From Flavobacterium sp. ZT3R18 (lineage in GTDB: Bacteria > Bacteroidota > Bacteroidia > Flavobacteriales > Flavobacteriaceae), in the NCBI RefSeq assembly GCF_007097385.1, contig NZ_VJZS01000003.1:62001-126000 (forward strand): 64,000 bases of DNA, written 5' to 3'. How positions within the stretch are numbered: position 1 is the stretch's first letter; each line of letters opens with the position of its first letter. The notes under the pieces were generated by a model. That model worked only from the letters and a program-made list of their open reading frames with translations. It did no database searches and had not been told where the DNA came from. A program made the position numbers and the translations under genes. Below, piece by piece: positions 8,527 to 19,657 of the stretch.

Positions 8527-8534
8527 TACCTTTG
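8527..8534 (+). promoter_or_regulatory. -7 element (TACCTTTG)
   Basis: TACCTTTGC is a textbook Bacteroidota -7 sequence, 17 bases before the ATG of the methyltransferase gene. Confidence 0.6.
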
Positions 8535-8551
8535 CACTTCAATTATTCAAA

Positions 8552-9766
8552 ATGAGATTACACAGAAATTTAGTTTACACTACCATCGATGCACTTAACG
8601 CTATTTTTAACGAAGGAGAATATGCCGATAAAGTAGTAGCAAGATCCCTAAAAAAAGACAAACGTTGGGGAAGTTCAGATAGAAAATTTGTTGCCGAAAC
8701 CATCTACGAAGTGGTACGTTGGAAAAGATTATATGCCGAGATTGCCGAAGTAAAAGAGCCGTTTGACAGAGATAATCTTTGGAGAATGTTCTCAGTATGG
8801 GCGGTACTAAGAGGATACCCAATTCCGGATTGGAGACAATTAGAAGGGACTCCTGAGCGAAAAATAAAAGGTCGTTTTGATGAACTTTCAAAGGTGAGAG
8901 CCTTAAAAGAATCTATTCCAGACTGGATGGACGAATTGGGCGTAAAAGAACTTGGAGAAAAAGTTTGGGCTACAGAAATTGCAGCTCAAAATCAACCTGC
9001 AAAAGTAATTTTGAGAGTTAACACGCTTAAAACAACCAAAGAAAACTTAAGAGCTATTTTGATGGATTTAAACATCGAAACAGAATTCTTAAAAGATCAA
9101 CCTGATGCTTTAGTGCTAAAAGAAAGAGCCAATGTATTCTTGACGGATGCCTTCAAACAAGGATTCTTTGAAGTACAAGATGCCAATTCACAATTAGTCG
9201 CTCATTTTCTAGATGTAAAACCGGGAATGCGTGTAGTGGATACTTGTGCTGGTGCTGGAGGAAAAACATTGCATATCGCTTCTTTGATGGAAAACAAAGG
9301 ACAATTAATTGCAATGGATTTGTATGAAAGCAAATTAAAGCAATTAAAAATTAGAGCCAAAAGAGATGGCGCCTTCAATATTGAATACCGCATCATTGAT
9401 TCTACAAAGATCATCAAAAAACTTCACGAAAGAGCTGATAGAGTTTTGATTGACGCCCCTTGTAGCGGATTAGGAGTTCTTAAAAGAAACCCTGATGCCA
9501 AGTGGAAACTAAAACCTGAATTTATTGACAACATCCGTAAAGTACAATCAGAGGTTTTAGAAAGTTATTCTAAAATTGTCAAACCGGGCGGTAAATTAGT
9601 GTATGCAACCTGTTCAATTTTACCTTCTGAAAATCAAGAGCAAATCGCTCGTTTCTTGACAACAGACATTGGAAAACAATTCAATTTTATAAAAGACCAA
9701 AAAATACTGGCTTCAGAATCTGGTTTTGATGGGTTTTATATGGCTTTGTTAGAAAGAAAAGAGTAA
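8552..9766 (+). CDS. RsmB/NOP2-family rRNA (cytosine-5) methyltransferase
   Basis: A 404-aa protein of the RsmB/Nop2/Sun family, which makes 5-methylcytosine in rRNA using S-adenosylmethionine. The SAM-binding motif I is VDTCAGAGGKT (229-239). Motif IV, DAPCSGLGVLKRNPD, carries Cys304, and motif VI, YATCSILPSENQ, carries the catalytic-type Cys354; both cysteines of the two-cysteine mechanism are present. The N-terminal about 120 residues form the NusB-like helical region of RsmB. The target nucleotide cannot be told from sequence, so no symbol is assigned. Transcription ends at a bidirectional terminator shared with rho. Confidence 0.88.
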   Translation: MRLHRNLVYTTIDALNAIFNEGEYADKVVARSLKKDKRWGSSDRKFVAETIYEVVRWKRLYAEIAEVKEPFDRDNLWRMFSVWAVLRGYPIPDWRQLEGTPERKIKGRFDELSKVRALKESIPDWMDELGVKELGEKVWATEIAAQNQPAKVILRVNTLKTTKENLRAILMDLNIETEFLKDQPDALVLKERANVFLTDAFKQGFFEVQDANSQLVAHFLDVKPGMRVVDTCAGAGGKTLHIASLMENKGQLIAMDLYESKLKQLKIRAKRDGAFNIEYRIIDSTKIIKKLHERADRVLIDAPCSGLGVLKRNPDAKWKLKPEFIDNIRKVQSEVLESYSKIVKPGGKLVYATCSILPSENQEQIARFLTTDIGKQFNFIKDQKILASESGFDGFYMALLERKE

Positions 9767-9807
9767 AATTTCATATCAATTGCAAAAATCAATTGCAATT
9801 GCAAAAC

Positions 9808-9848
9808 AAAAAAAACTCCAATTTTCATTTTGAAAATTGGAGTTTTTT
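9808..9848. terminator. Bidirectional terminator between convergent methyltransferase and rho genes
   Basis: A 17-bp perfect stem (9811-9827 with 9831-9847) and 3-base loop, with A-run before and T-run after, so it can work on both strands. Confidence 0.88.
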
Positions 9849-9880
9849 ATTCTATTAAACCAAATTAAAAAAATTGATTT

Positions 9881-9900
9881 TTGAAATTGATATTGCTATT
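9881..9900 (-). repeat. 20-mer repeat just past the rho stop
   Basis: Read in the sense of rho this is AATAGCAATATCAATTTCAA, starting 5 bases after the stop codon. The identical 20-mer, in the same orientation relative to its gene, occurs at 61409-61428 after another stop, and a variant follows the stop at 33953. Confidence 0.7.
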
Positions 9901-9904
9901 TCTT

Positions 9905-11716
<1,812 letters not shown>

Positions 11717-11873
11717 GAATGTTCTATTTGTTTAATTAATTTTGGAAAAAATGCAAAAGATTTTTCAGGTAGTATCTTAGTTAAATAGACCGCAGTATGA
11801 AGTGCTTACGGTAATGTTATGCAATAATACAAATAAAATTTATCATACAATAGTATTTAATAAAAAGAAAATA

Positions 11874-11881
11874 TATTTTTG
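11874..11881 (+). promoter_or_regulatory. -7 element (TATTTTTG)
   Basis: A perfect TAnnTTTG, 17 bases before the DUF4293 start codon. Confidence 0.5.
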
Positions 11882-11898
11882 TACAACAATTTAAGAAT

Positions 11899-12312
11899 AT
11901 GATACAAAGAATTCAAACTATATATTTATTCCTTACTTTTATAATGGTAGGGGTTTTGCCTTATATTTTTCCGTTATGGACAATGGATAACGGAAAAGAT
12001 TATTTTTTCATGCAAAATCAAATCTATGTTGTCCTATTAGGATTAAGCACCGCTGTAACCGTTTATAGCATTATAACATTTAAAAAAAGACAAACTCAAT
12101 TTGTTGTTAACCGATTGAATATCGTATTAAATTTGATTTTATTAGGATTGTTTGTATATCATTCACTAAATATATCTGGAGAAACACCCGCTGTTTCAGA
12201 GAAAGGTATTGGGATGTTTCTACCTATCTTGGCTATCGTATTATTAGTCTTGGCTAATAAAGCCATCAAGAAGGACGAAGATCTTGTAAAATCTGTGGAT
12301 CGATTGAGGTAA
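11899..12312 (+). CDS. DUF4293 membrane protein
   Basis: A 137-aa protein with four predicted transmembrane helices (about 7-27, 45-62, 72-90 and 105-122). The start MIQRIQTIYLFLTFIMVGVL is characteristic of DUF4293, a Bacteroidota-specific family commonly encoded divergently from rho, as here. Function is unknown. A hairpin terminator follows. Confidence 0.8.
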   Translation: MIQRIQTIYLFLTFIMVGVLPYIFPLWTMDNGKDYFFMQNQIYVVLLGLSTAVTVYSIITFKKRQTQFVVNRLNIVLNLILLGLFVYHSLNISGETPAVSEKGIGMFLPILAIVLLVLANKAIKKDEDLVKSVDRLR

Positions 12313-12343
12313 ACCTATAAAGTTAATTTATTAATGTGCGAAG

Positions 12344-12374
12344 AAAACCCGAATGTAACAGTTCGGGTTTTTTT
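12344..12374 (+). terminator. Terminator after DUF4293
   Basis: A 10-bp stem AAAACCCGAA (12344-12353) with 12362-12371, an 8-base loop and a T-run. Confidence 0.85.
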
Positions 12375-12442
12375 GTTACAGAAAAGAACGATTATTTTTT
12401 AAAAAAATACCGAAACACAACTATTAAAGATCATATTTTTCA

Positions 12443-12450
12443 TAAATTTG
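12443..12450 (+). promoter_or_regulatory. -7 element (TAAATTTG)
   Basis: A perfect TAnnTTTG, 19 bases before the response-regulator start codon. Confidence 0.5.
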
Positions 12451-12469
12451 AAAACCAGCTCAAGAAAAC

Positions 12470-13132
12470 ATGACAAAAAATACCAGAATTCATCTAGCAG
12501 ATGATCATAAAATAATTATCCACGGAATTCAAACATTACTCAATACTGTACCTAATTTTGAAGTCGTGGGTTTTTCATTAAACGGAACCACTATTTTTGA
12601 CGATGTCACAAACAATAATGCAGATATTCTTGTACTAGACATAAGCATGCCCGAAAAAGACGGAATTGAAGTGGTAAAAGAATTTGCCGAAAAAGGTTTT
12701 CCATGCAAAGTCATTATTCTTTCTAGCTATGATGATTTAAAACTAATAAAGGAAATCATGGATCTTGGAGTAAGCGGTTATTTAACAAAGCAATGTGCAG
12801 GAGAAAACATCATTGAAGCGGTACAGGCAGTAGCAAATGGAGAAGAATATTTTTGCGAATCGATACGTGAAAAAATATTTAATAAAGCTATTAAAAATAA
12901 CCCTAAGCTAAACGCCTACAAACCCAACGTAAATCCTTTGTTGACAGAGCGTGAAATAGAAATCATCATCTTGATTGCACTAGAATTTAGCGGAAAGGAA
13001 ATAAGCGATCAACTATTTATTAGCATAAATACTGTTGAAACGCATAGAAAAAATATCATAAAAAAATTAAAAGCAAAAAACACTATAGGGATTGTTAAAT
13101 ACGCAATGAACAACCATTTAGTTTTTTCTTAA
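12470..13132 (+). CDS. NarL/FixJ-family response regulator
   Basis: A 220-aa two-component regulator. The receiver domain (about 5-122) has the acidic pair ADDH at 10-13, the phosphoacceptor Asp57 in LVLDISMPEKDG, and the conserved Ser/Thr and Lys positions (ILSSYDD, YLTKQ). The LuxR-type helix-turn-helix (about 153-215) contains LLTEREIEIIILIA, GKEISDQLFISINTVETHRK and NIIKKLKAKN. It lies 54 bases before the histidine-kinase gene on the same strand and probably forms a pair with it. The target genes are unknown. Confidence 0.92.
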   Translation: MTKNTRIHLADDHKIIIHGIQTLLNTVPNFEVVGFSLNGTTIFDDVTNNNADILVLDISMPEKDGIEVVKEFAEKGFPCKVIILSSYDDLKLIKEIMDLGVSGYLTKQCAGENIIEAVQAVANGEEYFCESIREKIFNKAIKNNPKLNAYKPNVNPLLTEREIEIIILIALEFSGKEISDQLFISINTVETHRKNIIKKLKAKNTIGIVKYAMNNHLVFS

Positions 13133-13186
13133 ACCAATTACCGTCTAGCAACCAACCTTATTTCTTTTTACTGATTGAGCTCATTT

Positions 13187-14884
13187 ATGTTTCAAAATCG
13201 ATTCTTTTTTTTATTGCCATTCATTCTTGTTTTTTTTGTTAGCGAAAGTTCTTTTGCTCAGAAAAAAACGTTTACTAAAAAACAAATCATTTTGTTAATA
13301 AACGATGCTAGCACAGAACTGAATAATGATGACTATGAAAAATCATTATTAAAATCTAGAGTTGCCCTAGAGCAAGCTAGTGACATAAAAAATTCAGACT
13401 TAATTGCCAATTCTTACCTAATCATTGCGGCAAACTTTGACGAATTAACAGAGCCAACAAAGGCTTTATTTTATTACAATCTAGGACTTTCTTACGCTAA
13501 GAAAACCAATAATAATATTTTAAAAAATCAGTTTTACAACAACTTAGGAAACATTTATTGTTTTGACAAAAAACAGTATGACAAAGGCATCTATTATTAC
13601 AAGAAATCATTAATTATCAGTCAAAAAATCCATGATACGGATCAAATATTACTTACCAATCTTAATATTGCTTGGGCTTATTTTGACATTAATAAATACG
13701 ATGACGGTTTTTCTTATTTAGAGCATGTCAATAAATATCAGTCCATTCATGGAGACGAATCTACCATTGTTGCCCTAAACATGCTCAACGGAATCTACTA
13801 CAACAATAAAAACGACAATAAAAAAGCCTCGAAATATTTCAATCTAGCGATTAAAGAGGGAAATGCAGGAAATGAAAAATCAGATTTAGCATATTCCTAT
13901 TTAGAATATTCAAATTTTTTAAATAAAATTGGAGCCTATAAAAACGCTTTTAAAAACCTTCGGCTTTACAACAAAATTAATGAGGAACTTCATATCGAAG
14001 AGAAACTCAAAAAAGCAAATATTGTTGGAGTAAATTTAGAAGTAGATCAATACAAAAGGGAAATAGATAAAATTGAATCTCAATATAGGGCAAGACAATT
14101 CAAACTTATTGAAGAACAATCTAGAAACAAAAAAATTGTAATTGTTGTTTTTTTACTTCTCATATCTGCATTTATATTTTTCTACTACTTTATTCAAAAT
14201 TTGCGTCTAAAAGAAAAAAATAACCTTAATGATTTACAAAGTAAAATACAGCAAAACATCATTAATGCCTCTATAGACGGACAAGAATTAGAACGAAAAA
14301 AAATAGCCTCTTTTTTACATGATAATATTAGTTCCTTACTTTCATCGGCAGGGATACATCTCAAAGTTTTTACCGCAAAAAGTCTTCTACAACCAGAAGA
14401 AATAATAAAAACCAAAACAATACTGGAAGAAGCCCACAATCAAATTAGAAATTTATCCCACGAACTTATGCCATCCCTTTTAGTTCGATTTGGATTGCTT
14501 TATGGCTTAGAAGATTTATGTGAAAAAAATTCGAATTCAAACATAAAAATAGAATTCAACAGTCTTGTCCTAATAAAAAAACGCTACAACGCAGAGTTTG
14601 AAATGAAACTTTATTTTATCGTTACCGAGTTACTGAACAATATTATAAAACACAGTCAGGCCACTAATGCAAAAATAGCTTTAGAAGAAATCAACAATAA
14701 CCTTCTTATTGTGGTTACAGATAATGGAAATGGCTTTGTCAACAATGAATTCGAGTTAAAAGAAGGCTTTGGCATCAATCAAATTAGAGCCAGAATAAAC
14801 AACATGAAAGGGGAATTCATTATCAATTCTATTCTTAATACTGGAACAACAATTACCTTAAAAACCCCAATTTTAACCAAATAA
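13187..14884 (+). CDS. TPR-containing sensor histidine kinase (HisKA_3 type)
   Basis: A 565-aa membrane kinase. I chose ATG 13187 over a TTG at 13175 because it begins directly with the signal peptide (MFQNRFFFLLPFILVFFVSE, cleavage near FAQ). A periplasmic block of TPR-like helices (about 50-260) and a coiled segment lead to a transmembrane helix at about 318-336. The dimerisation/phosphoacceptor box is KKIASFLHDNISSLLSSAG with His378, followed by a HATPase_c domain (VTELLNNIIKHSQATNAKI as N-box, VTDNGNGF and EGFGINQIRARIN as G-boxes). This TPR-TM-HisKA_3 layout is typical for Bacteroidota partners of NarL-type regulators, such as the one directly upstream. Confidence 0.88.
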   Translation: MFQNRFFFLLPFILVFFVSESSFAQKKTFTKKQIILLINDASTELNNDDYEKSLLKSRVALEQASDIKNSDLIANSYLIIAANFDELTEPTKALFYYNLGLSYAKKTNNNILKNQFYNNLGNIYCFDKKQYDKGIYYYKKSLIISQKIHDTDQILLTNLNIAWAYFDINKYDDGFSYLEHVNKYQSIHGDESTIVALNMLNGIYYNNKNDNKKASKYFNLAIKEGNAGNEKSDLAYSYLEYSNFLNKIGAYKNAFKNLRLYNKINEELHIEEKLKKANIVGVNLEVDQYKREIDKIESQYRARQFKLIEEQSRNKKIVIVVFLLLISAFIFFYYFIQNLRLKEKNNLNDLQSKIQQNIINASIDGQELERKKIASFLHDNISSLLSSAGIHLKVFTAKSLLQPEEIIKTKTILEEAHNQIRNLSHELMPSLLVRFGLLYGLEDLCEKNSNSNIKIEFNSLVLIKKRYNAEFEMKLYFIVTELLNNIIKHSQATNAKIALEEINNNLLIVVTDNGNGFVNNEFELKEGFGINQIRARINNMKGEFIINSILNTGTTITLKTPILTK

Positions 14885-14905
14885 AGACCAAATTTATTGT
14901 AACTG

Positions 14906-15015
14906 TTAGTGATTAGTAAAAGTAATTAGCGGTTAGCCATCCCAAAACGTATAATTATTCAAGAAAAATTTTAGCTATCAATTACAAAAGTCAATCCCTT
15001 AAAGCTAATCACTAA
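14906..15015. repeat. 11-bp inverted repeat in a convergent gap
   Basis: TTAGTGATTAG (14906-14916) and CTAATCACTAA (15005-15015) are perfect reverse complements at the two ends of the gap between the convergent kinase and phosphodiesterase genes. It may be a weak transcript-end structure or a small dispersed repeat. Confidence 0.4.
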
Positions 15016-15022
15016 ATAATCA

Positions 15023-15517
15023 CTATTTCTTCCCTATTTCTATAATTTCCAAATCCTTTATTTTATCTCCATCAATTACAAAACGAAGCATCGTTCTCAC
15101 CTGATGAAAACCACTTTTTCCAGCCGCTCCCGGATTCATGTGCAACAAATTATGCTTTTTATCAAAAATCACTTTTAGAATATGAGAATGTCCACAAATA
15201 AACAACTTTGGAGGATTCGTAGCCATTTCAGCTTTCAGAGCTTGGTTGTATTTCCCAGGATAACCGCCTATGTGTGTAATCCAGACATCTACGCCTTCGC
15301 AGAAAAAACGGTTGTGCAGCGGAAACTCTAATCGCGCTTTTGCATCATCAATATTTCCATACACACAACGCAAAGGTTTTAGCTTCTTTATCGCATCCGT
15401 AACTATCAAATCTCCAATATCTCCAGCGTGCCAAACCTCGTCAGCCTGATCAACATATTTTAAAATAGTATCATCTATATGACTGTGAGTATCGGAAAGG
15501 AGGAGGATTTTTTTCAT
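15023..15517 (-). CDS. YfcE/MJ0936-type metallophosphoesterase
   Basis: A 164-aa calcineurin-like phosphodiesterase. The start at 15517 (MKKILLLSDTHSH) is preferred over an upstream in-frame ATG at 15550, because the family begins right at this first strand. Metal-binding motifs are all visible in order: SDTHSH, HAGDIGD, GNIDD, THIGGYPGKY and GHSHILK. Members of the YfcE/MJ0936 group hydrolyse phosphodiesters in vitro with Mn or Ni; the physiological substrate is unknown. A single gene converging on the kinase gene. Confidence 0.88.
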   Translation of the reverse strand: MKKILLLSDTHSHIDDTILKYVDQADEVWHAGDIGDLIVTDAIKKLKPLRCVYGNIDDAKARLEFPLHNRFFCEGVDVWITHIGGYPGKYNQALKAEMATNPPKLFICGHSHILKVIFDKKHNLLHMNPGAAGKSGFHQVRTMLRFVIDGDKIKDLEIIEIGKK

Positions 15518-15707
15518 ATTTTCAGGAGCTAATCCTGCTATCCGCTTCAATCTTTTCTATTTTTAAAGGAAAAATAGAAAAGGATTTCCACTACTATCAG
15601 GGCTATGACATTTCGACAAAAATAGACATTCTAGCTTTAAATAAAAATAAGTTTTCAATTCAAAAAACTTTACTTCAAAGCGTATTCGAGGCAAAAAAAT
15701 TAATAAG

Positions 15708-15715
15708 TATCTTTG
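15708..15715 (+). promoter_or_regulatory. -7 element upstream of truA (TATCTTTG)
   Basis: TATCTTTGC, a perfect TAnnTTTG, 86 bases before the truA start. The leader in between contains the palindrome at 15764-15781. Confidence 0.5.
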
Positions 15716-15763
15716 CTTCTGTAAACATTCAATTTGATTTCAATCCAAATAATTTGAAATCTA

Positions 15764-15781
15764 TCCCGATAGCTATCGGGA
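15764..15781. repeat. Palindrome TCCCGATAGCTATCGGGA
   Basis: A perfect 18-bp palindrome in the truA leader, 20 bases before the start codon; a member of the dispersed family described for 1793-1810. Confidence 0.75.
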
Positions 15782-15801
15782 CTAAATTCTAAAATTCGAC
15801 C

Positions 15802-16548
15802 TTGAGGTATTTTATAAAACTAGCATACAACGGAACCCAGTACCACGGTTGGCAATACCAACCCAATGCAGCCTCTGTACAAGAAACGATGAACAAAGCG
15901 TTTTCGACTATTCTCAATTCCGAAATTAATCTCATGGGAGCAGGCCGAACCGATACGGGAGTTCACGCCAAAGAAATGTACGCCCATTTTGATTTTGAAA
16001 CCCCTTTTGACATTCCGAATATACTACACAAACTCAATTCTTTTTTGCCAAAAGATATTGTTGTGTATGCTATTTTCCCTGTTACCAATGAAGCACACAC
16101 TCGTTTTGATGCGACAAAAAGAACCTACGAATACCACATAAACACCATTAAAGATGCATTTCTTCAGGAACAAAGCTGGTACTTTCATCAAAAACTGGAT
16201 TTGGATTTAATGAATGAAGCCGCAAAATCATTATTAAACCATACCGATTTTCAATGCTTTTCTAAAGTAAATACCGACGTAAACACCTTTGATTGTAGTA
16301 TATTTGAAGCCTATTGGAAATACGAAAATAACAAATTAATTTTCACCATTTCGGCCAATCGCTTTTTAAGAAATATGGTTCGTTCTATTGTAGGAACTTT
16401 GATAAATATAGGTTTACATAAAATTACATTAGCCGATTTTGAAACGATAATAGAAAGTAAAAACAGAGACAAAGCTGGTTTTTCGGTTCCGGCACATGGG
16501 TTATATTTAACCAAAATAGAGTATGATTTTGAGAAAATAGAATTATAG
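15802..16548 (+). CDS. truA: tRNA pseudouridine synthase A
   Basis: A 248-aa protein that converts uridines 38-40 in the anticodon arm of tRNAs to pseudouridine. The catalytic aspartate is Asp51 in MGAGRTDTGVHAKEMYAHFD; the C-terminal FLRNMVRSIVGTLINIG and DKAGFSVPAHGLYL motifs are also intact. Length is as usual for TruA. The start is a TTG: an in-frame TAA (15790-15792) lies 9 bases upstream and the protein begins directly with the first strand (RYFIKLAYNGTQYHGWQYQP). The ABC-exporter gene follows in the same direction after 93 bases. Confidence 0.95.
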   Translation: MRYFIKLAYNGTQYHGWQYQPNAASVQETMNKAFSTILNSEINLMGAGRTDTGVHAKEMYAHFDFETPFDIPNILHKLNSFLPKDIVVYAIFPVTNEAHTRFDATKRTYEYHINTIKDAFLQEQSWYFHQKLDLDLMNEAAKSLLNHTDFQCFSKVNTDVNTFDCSIFEAYWKYENNKLIFTISANRFLRNMVRSIVGTLINIGLHKITLADFETIIESKNRDKAGFSVPAHGLYLTKIEYDFEKIEL

Positions 16549-16641
16549 AGAATAGAAAATAGAGAATAGACGAAGAGATAACAGATTTTAGATTGACTAC
16601 AGGAACACCTAACGCATAACAATTAACGCATAAATTCAATT

Positions 16642-18408
16642 TTGAAAGCAAAAGCATTTGACACCCGATTATTCAAAAGAATATTAAAATACACCAAACC
16701 CTATCAATGGCGTTTTAATGGCGTGATTATTTTTGCTATTTCACTTTCGGTTTTTGCGGCTCTACGCCCCTATTTATTGAAACAAACTGTCGATAGTTAT
16801 ATCCAACCCAAAGATCAAAATGGTTTATTAATATACATTACCTTAATGGGATTTGTTCTTATTCTTGAGGTTTTGTCGCAATTTTTCTTTGTCTATTGGG
16901 CCAACTGGTTGGGGCAGGATATTGTAAAGGATATTCGGGTAAAACTGTTTAAACACATCTTGAGTTTTAGGATGAAATATTTTGATCATGTTCCTGTAGG
17001 TCAACTCGTAACGCGTTCTGTATCTGATATTGAGGCCATTGCCCGTATTTTTAGCCAAGGATTGTTTATGATTATCAGTGATTTGATGAAAATGTTGGTT
17101 GTACTTATTTTCATGTTTTATATGAACTGGAAACTGACCTGGATCGTGATTGTGGCTATGCCTGTCTTGGTCTTTATTACCCGTATTTTTCAAAAAAAGA
17201 TGCAAGTTGCCTTTGAAGAAGTACGAACTCAAATTGCCAATATGAACTCCTTTGTTCAAGAAAGAGTAACGGGTATGAAAATTGTTCAGCTGTTTCATCG
17301 CGAAGATATTGAAGCCGAAAAATTTAGAATAATCAATGACAAACACAATAGAGCTTGGATAAAAACCATTTTATACAACTCGATTTTCTTTCCTATTGCC
17401 GATATTATTTCGTCATTGACACTTGGTTTCATCGTTTTATACGGAGGATTTCACATTTTAGAAGGCGATACTTCGACGACATTTGGGGATTTATTTTCGT
17501 ATACCATGTTCATCGGAATGTTATTTAACCCGTTGCGCCAAATTGCTGATAAATTCAACGAGATGCAATTGGGAATGATTGCTGCCAACCGTGTTTTTGA
17601 TATTCTGGATACTCAGGATCAAATACAAGATACTGGAACCATTGAAGCACCTACATTTCAAGGAGACATACGCTTTGAGGAAGTTCGATTTGGATATATT
17701 CCGGATGAAGAAGTCATCAAGGGAATCAATCTTGAAGTAACTGCTGGGCAAACCATTGCCATAGTAGGCTCCACAGGAGCCGGAAAATCGACAATTATTA
17801 ATTTGCTGAATCGCTTTTATGAAATTAACAGCGGCTCGATATATATAGACAATCACACTATTGAGAACTATACTTTGAGTACTTTGCGTAAACAAATTGC
17901 GGTGGTTTTGCAGGATGTTTTTCTTTTTGCAGATACTATTTTCAATAATATCACACTCAATAATCCCGATATTTCGCGTGACCAAGTTTTGGCTGCAGCC
18001 AAAAAAATAGGCGTGCATGAATTCATAATGAGTTTGCCGGACGATTACGATTTCGACGTAAAAGAACGTGGGGTAATGTTATCCTCCGGGCAACGACAAC
18101 TAATTGCATTTTTACGAGCGTATGTCAGTAACCCAAGCATTCTTATTCTGGACGAAGCGACTTCTTCTATCGACACACATTCTGAGGAACTCATTCAGCG
18201 TGCTACCGAGACCATTACCAAAGGCAGAACATCGATTGTTATTGCGCATCGATTGGCAACTATCGTGAATGCCGATAAAATTGTGGTTATGGACAAAGGG
18301 TTGATTGTAGAGCAAGGAACGCATCAAGAATTAATAAACCAAGAAAAAGGATATTATAAAAACTTGTATGATTCACAGTTTGTCACGCCGAATATTGACA
18401 GTTTTTAA
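16642..18408 (+). CDS. ABC-type exporter half-transporter (permease fused to ATPase)
   Basis: A 588-aa MsbA/MdlB-like protein: a six-helix transmembrane domain at about 15-330 and an ATPase domain at about 345-575. Walker A is GSTGAGKST (376-384), the signature is LSSGQ (480-484), and Walker B ILILDEATSS has its Asp at 504; the H-loop AHRLATI is present. It probably works as a homodimer exporting lipid or hydrophobic compounds; the substrate cannot be told. The start is a TTG, with an in-frame TAA at 16624-16626 and no ATG in between. It follows truA. Confidence 0.9.
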   Translation: MKAKAFDTRLFKRILKYTKPYQWRFNGVIIFAISLSVFAALRPYLLKQTVDSYIQPKDQNGLLIYITLMGFVLILEVLSQFFFVYWANWLGQDIVKDIRVKLFKHILSFRMKYFDHVPVGQLVTRSVSDIEAIARIFSQGLFMIISDLMKMLVVLIFMFYMNWKLTWIVIVAMPVLVFITRIFQKKMQVAFEEVRTQIANMNSFVQERVTGMKIVQLFHREDIEAEKFRIINDKHNRAWIKTILYNSIFFPIADIISSLTLGFIVLYGGFHILEGDTSTTFGDLFSYTMFIGMLFNPLRQIADKFNEMQLGMIAANRVFDILDTQDQIQDTGTIEAPTFQGDIRFEEVRFGYIPDEEVIKGINLEVTAGQTIAIVGSTGAGKSTIINLLNRFYEINSGSIYIDNHTIENYTLSTLRKQIAVVLQDVFLFADTIFNNITLNNPDISRDQVLAAAKKIGVHEFIMSLPDDYDFDVKERGVMLSSGQRQLIAFLRAYVSNPSILILDEATSSIDTHSEELIQRATETITKGRTSIVIAHRLATIVNADKIVVMDKGLIVEQGTHQELINQEKGYYKNLYDSQFVTPNIDSF

Positions 18409-18501
18409 AAATCATTTTCAGCTATGTTCTTCAATATTTTTCTCTTAAATATTTCAAGTCATACAATTAAATTATTAATTAAAATTCACCTTCTTTCAAA
18501 T

Positions 18502-18547
18502 AAAAAATCAAACAGATAGTTCAAAAAGCATATCTGTTTGATTTTTA
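18502..18547. terminator. Bidirectional terminator after the ABC exporter
   Basis: A 16-bp perfect stem (18503-18518 with 18531-18546) with a 12-base loop and A/T runs on the two sides. It lies between convergent genes. Confidence 0.85.
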
Positions 18548-18658
18548 AATATGTGATAATTACACCAAATACAATATAGACCAATTATTTAACTTCACCC
18601 CCCCAACCCCTCCTCCCAAAAAGAGGGGGCTATTGAACTATTATATTTATGTTTGGAA

Positions 18659-19045
18659 TTAGTTAATAACATCCTTGAGAATCATTGTAGTACTTCCGCT
18701 TAATTCTAGAGACAAATCATGAAACCTCTCCATACCCAAAAACAAATCAATGGGATTTGTACAAATTATTGCTGTTTGATTTTCATTAATTTCTCTGACA
18801 ACCATTTTTAACGGGACTTTAATAACAGCCGAAGGATCAATTTCCAGAATTAGCTTCATATATTCAGGATGAAAGAACAGCAATTGTCTTAATTCTTTTA
18901 TTTCAAAATCAAATTTCATCATTATTTCCGTGGTATTTATTTCATGTAATACTAAAAATCCGTTTTTAGTAATTGCACTCTTTGCCAAGTCAATTATTTC
19001 AAAAAAAGGTTTATCAACTATTCTTTCTACGTAGATCATATCCAT
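18659..19045 (-). CDS. DUF302 domain protein
   Basis: A 128-aa protein of the DUF302 family (YVERIVDKPFFEIIDLAKSA, then VLHEIN and FFHPEYMKLILEIDPSAVIK). The start at 19045 (MDMIYVERIV) is preferred over an earlier ATG at 19084, because the shorter form starts 2 bases after the stop of the upstream gene. DUF302 has an ancient beta-alpha fold of unknown biochemistry, often seen with redox or stress genes. It is the second gene of an operon with a carboxymuconolactone-decarboxylase-like protein and probably controlled by the TetR regulator upstream. Confidence 0.78.
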   Translation of the reverse strand: MDMIYVERIVDKPFFEIIDLAKSAITKNGFLVLHEINTTEIMMKFDFEIKELRQLLFFHPEYMKLILEIDPSAVIKVPLKMVVREINENQTAIICTNPIDLFLGMERFHDLSLELSGSTTMILKDVIN

Positions 19046-19047
19046 TT

Positions 19048-19596
19048 TTATTTTACTTTTAGAGACACTACAACTTCTGGCCAATCAACATTGGTTTCTG
19101 CTATAATATTAATGTAATTCGTAAAAATATTTCTAACCACATGCGCCACAATTTCTAGAATCTCACCATCCGAAAAATGTGCTTTTCGTAATGGTTCTAA
19201 ATCATTACTTGAAATTAATGTTGGTGTTTCTAGCATTTTTTTTGCAAATGCTAATCCCTCATTCATTTTTACATCATTAGAAATAAAATTCCTTCCTTCC
19301 AAAATTTCTTCCTCAGAAAGTCCTATTTTTTTTCCGAAAAAACTATGAGCAGATAGACAATAGGAGCAATTATTACTTTCGGCAGTGGCAAGTGCGATAA
19401 GTTCCCCCATTTTACTACCTAGAGTCCCCATAGCTAAAGCTCCATTATACTTAACATATGCTTCGAGTACCGCGGGTGAATTTGCCATAACTTGATACAT
19501 ATTAGGCACACGCCCCAATTTTTTACTAACCATTTCCATAGTCAATTTTGCAGCTTCGGAAGCTGATTCAAGTGCAATTGGATTCATTTTTCTCAT
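19048..19596 (-). CDS. Carboxymuconolactone decarboxylase/AhpD-family protein
   Basis: A 182-aa helical protein of the CMD/AhpD-like family. The redox motif CSYCLSAHS (Cys-X-X-Cys followed by His) is present, which points to the alkylhydroperoxidase (AhpD-like) branch rather than a decarboxylase. It is the first gene of an operon with the DUF302 gene. A palindromic site identical in design to one before the tetR gene lies 27 bases before the start, so the operon is probably repressed by that TetR and induced by an electrophilic or oxidising compound. The inducer is inferred, not known. Confidence 0.82.
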   Translation of the reverse strand: MRKMNPIALESASEAAKLTMEMVSKKLGRVPNMYQVMANSPAVLEAYVKYNGALAMGTLGSKMGELIALATAESNNCSYCLSAHSFFGKKIGLSEEEILEGRNFISNDVKMNEGLAFAKKMLETPTLISSNDLEPLRKAHFSDGEILEIVAHVVRNIFTNYINIIAETNVDWPEVVVSLKVK

Positions 19597-19622
19597 TTTA
19601 ATTGTATTTACATTAATAAAAA

Positions 19623-19640
19623 ATAGACCGATTTGTCTAT
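19623..19640. promoter_or_regulatory. Putative TetR operator (ATAGAC-N6-GTCTAT) of the CMD operon
   Basis: ATAGACCGATTTGTCTAT has perfect 6-bp inverted half-sites with a 6-base spacer, 27 bases before the CMD start codon. The same half-sites and spacing occur at 20246-20263 before tetR. On the minus strand the gene-proximal half runs into TCTATTTT, so the site probably overlaps the -7 region. Confidence 0.75.
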
Positions 19641-19657
19641 ATTTGAAGCAAAAAATT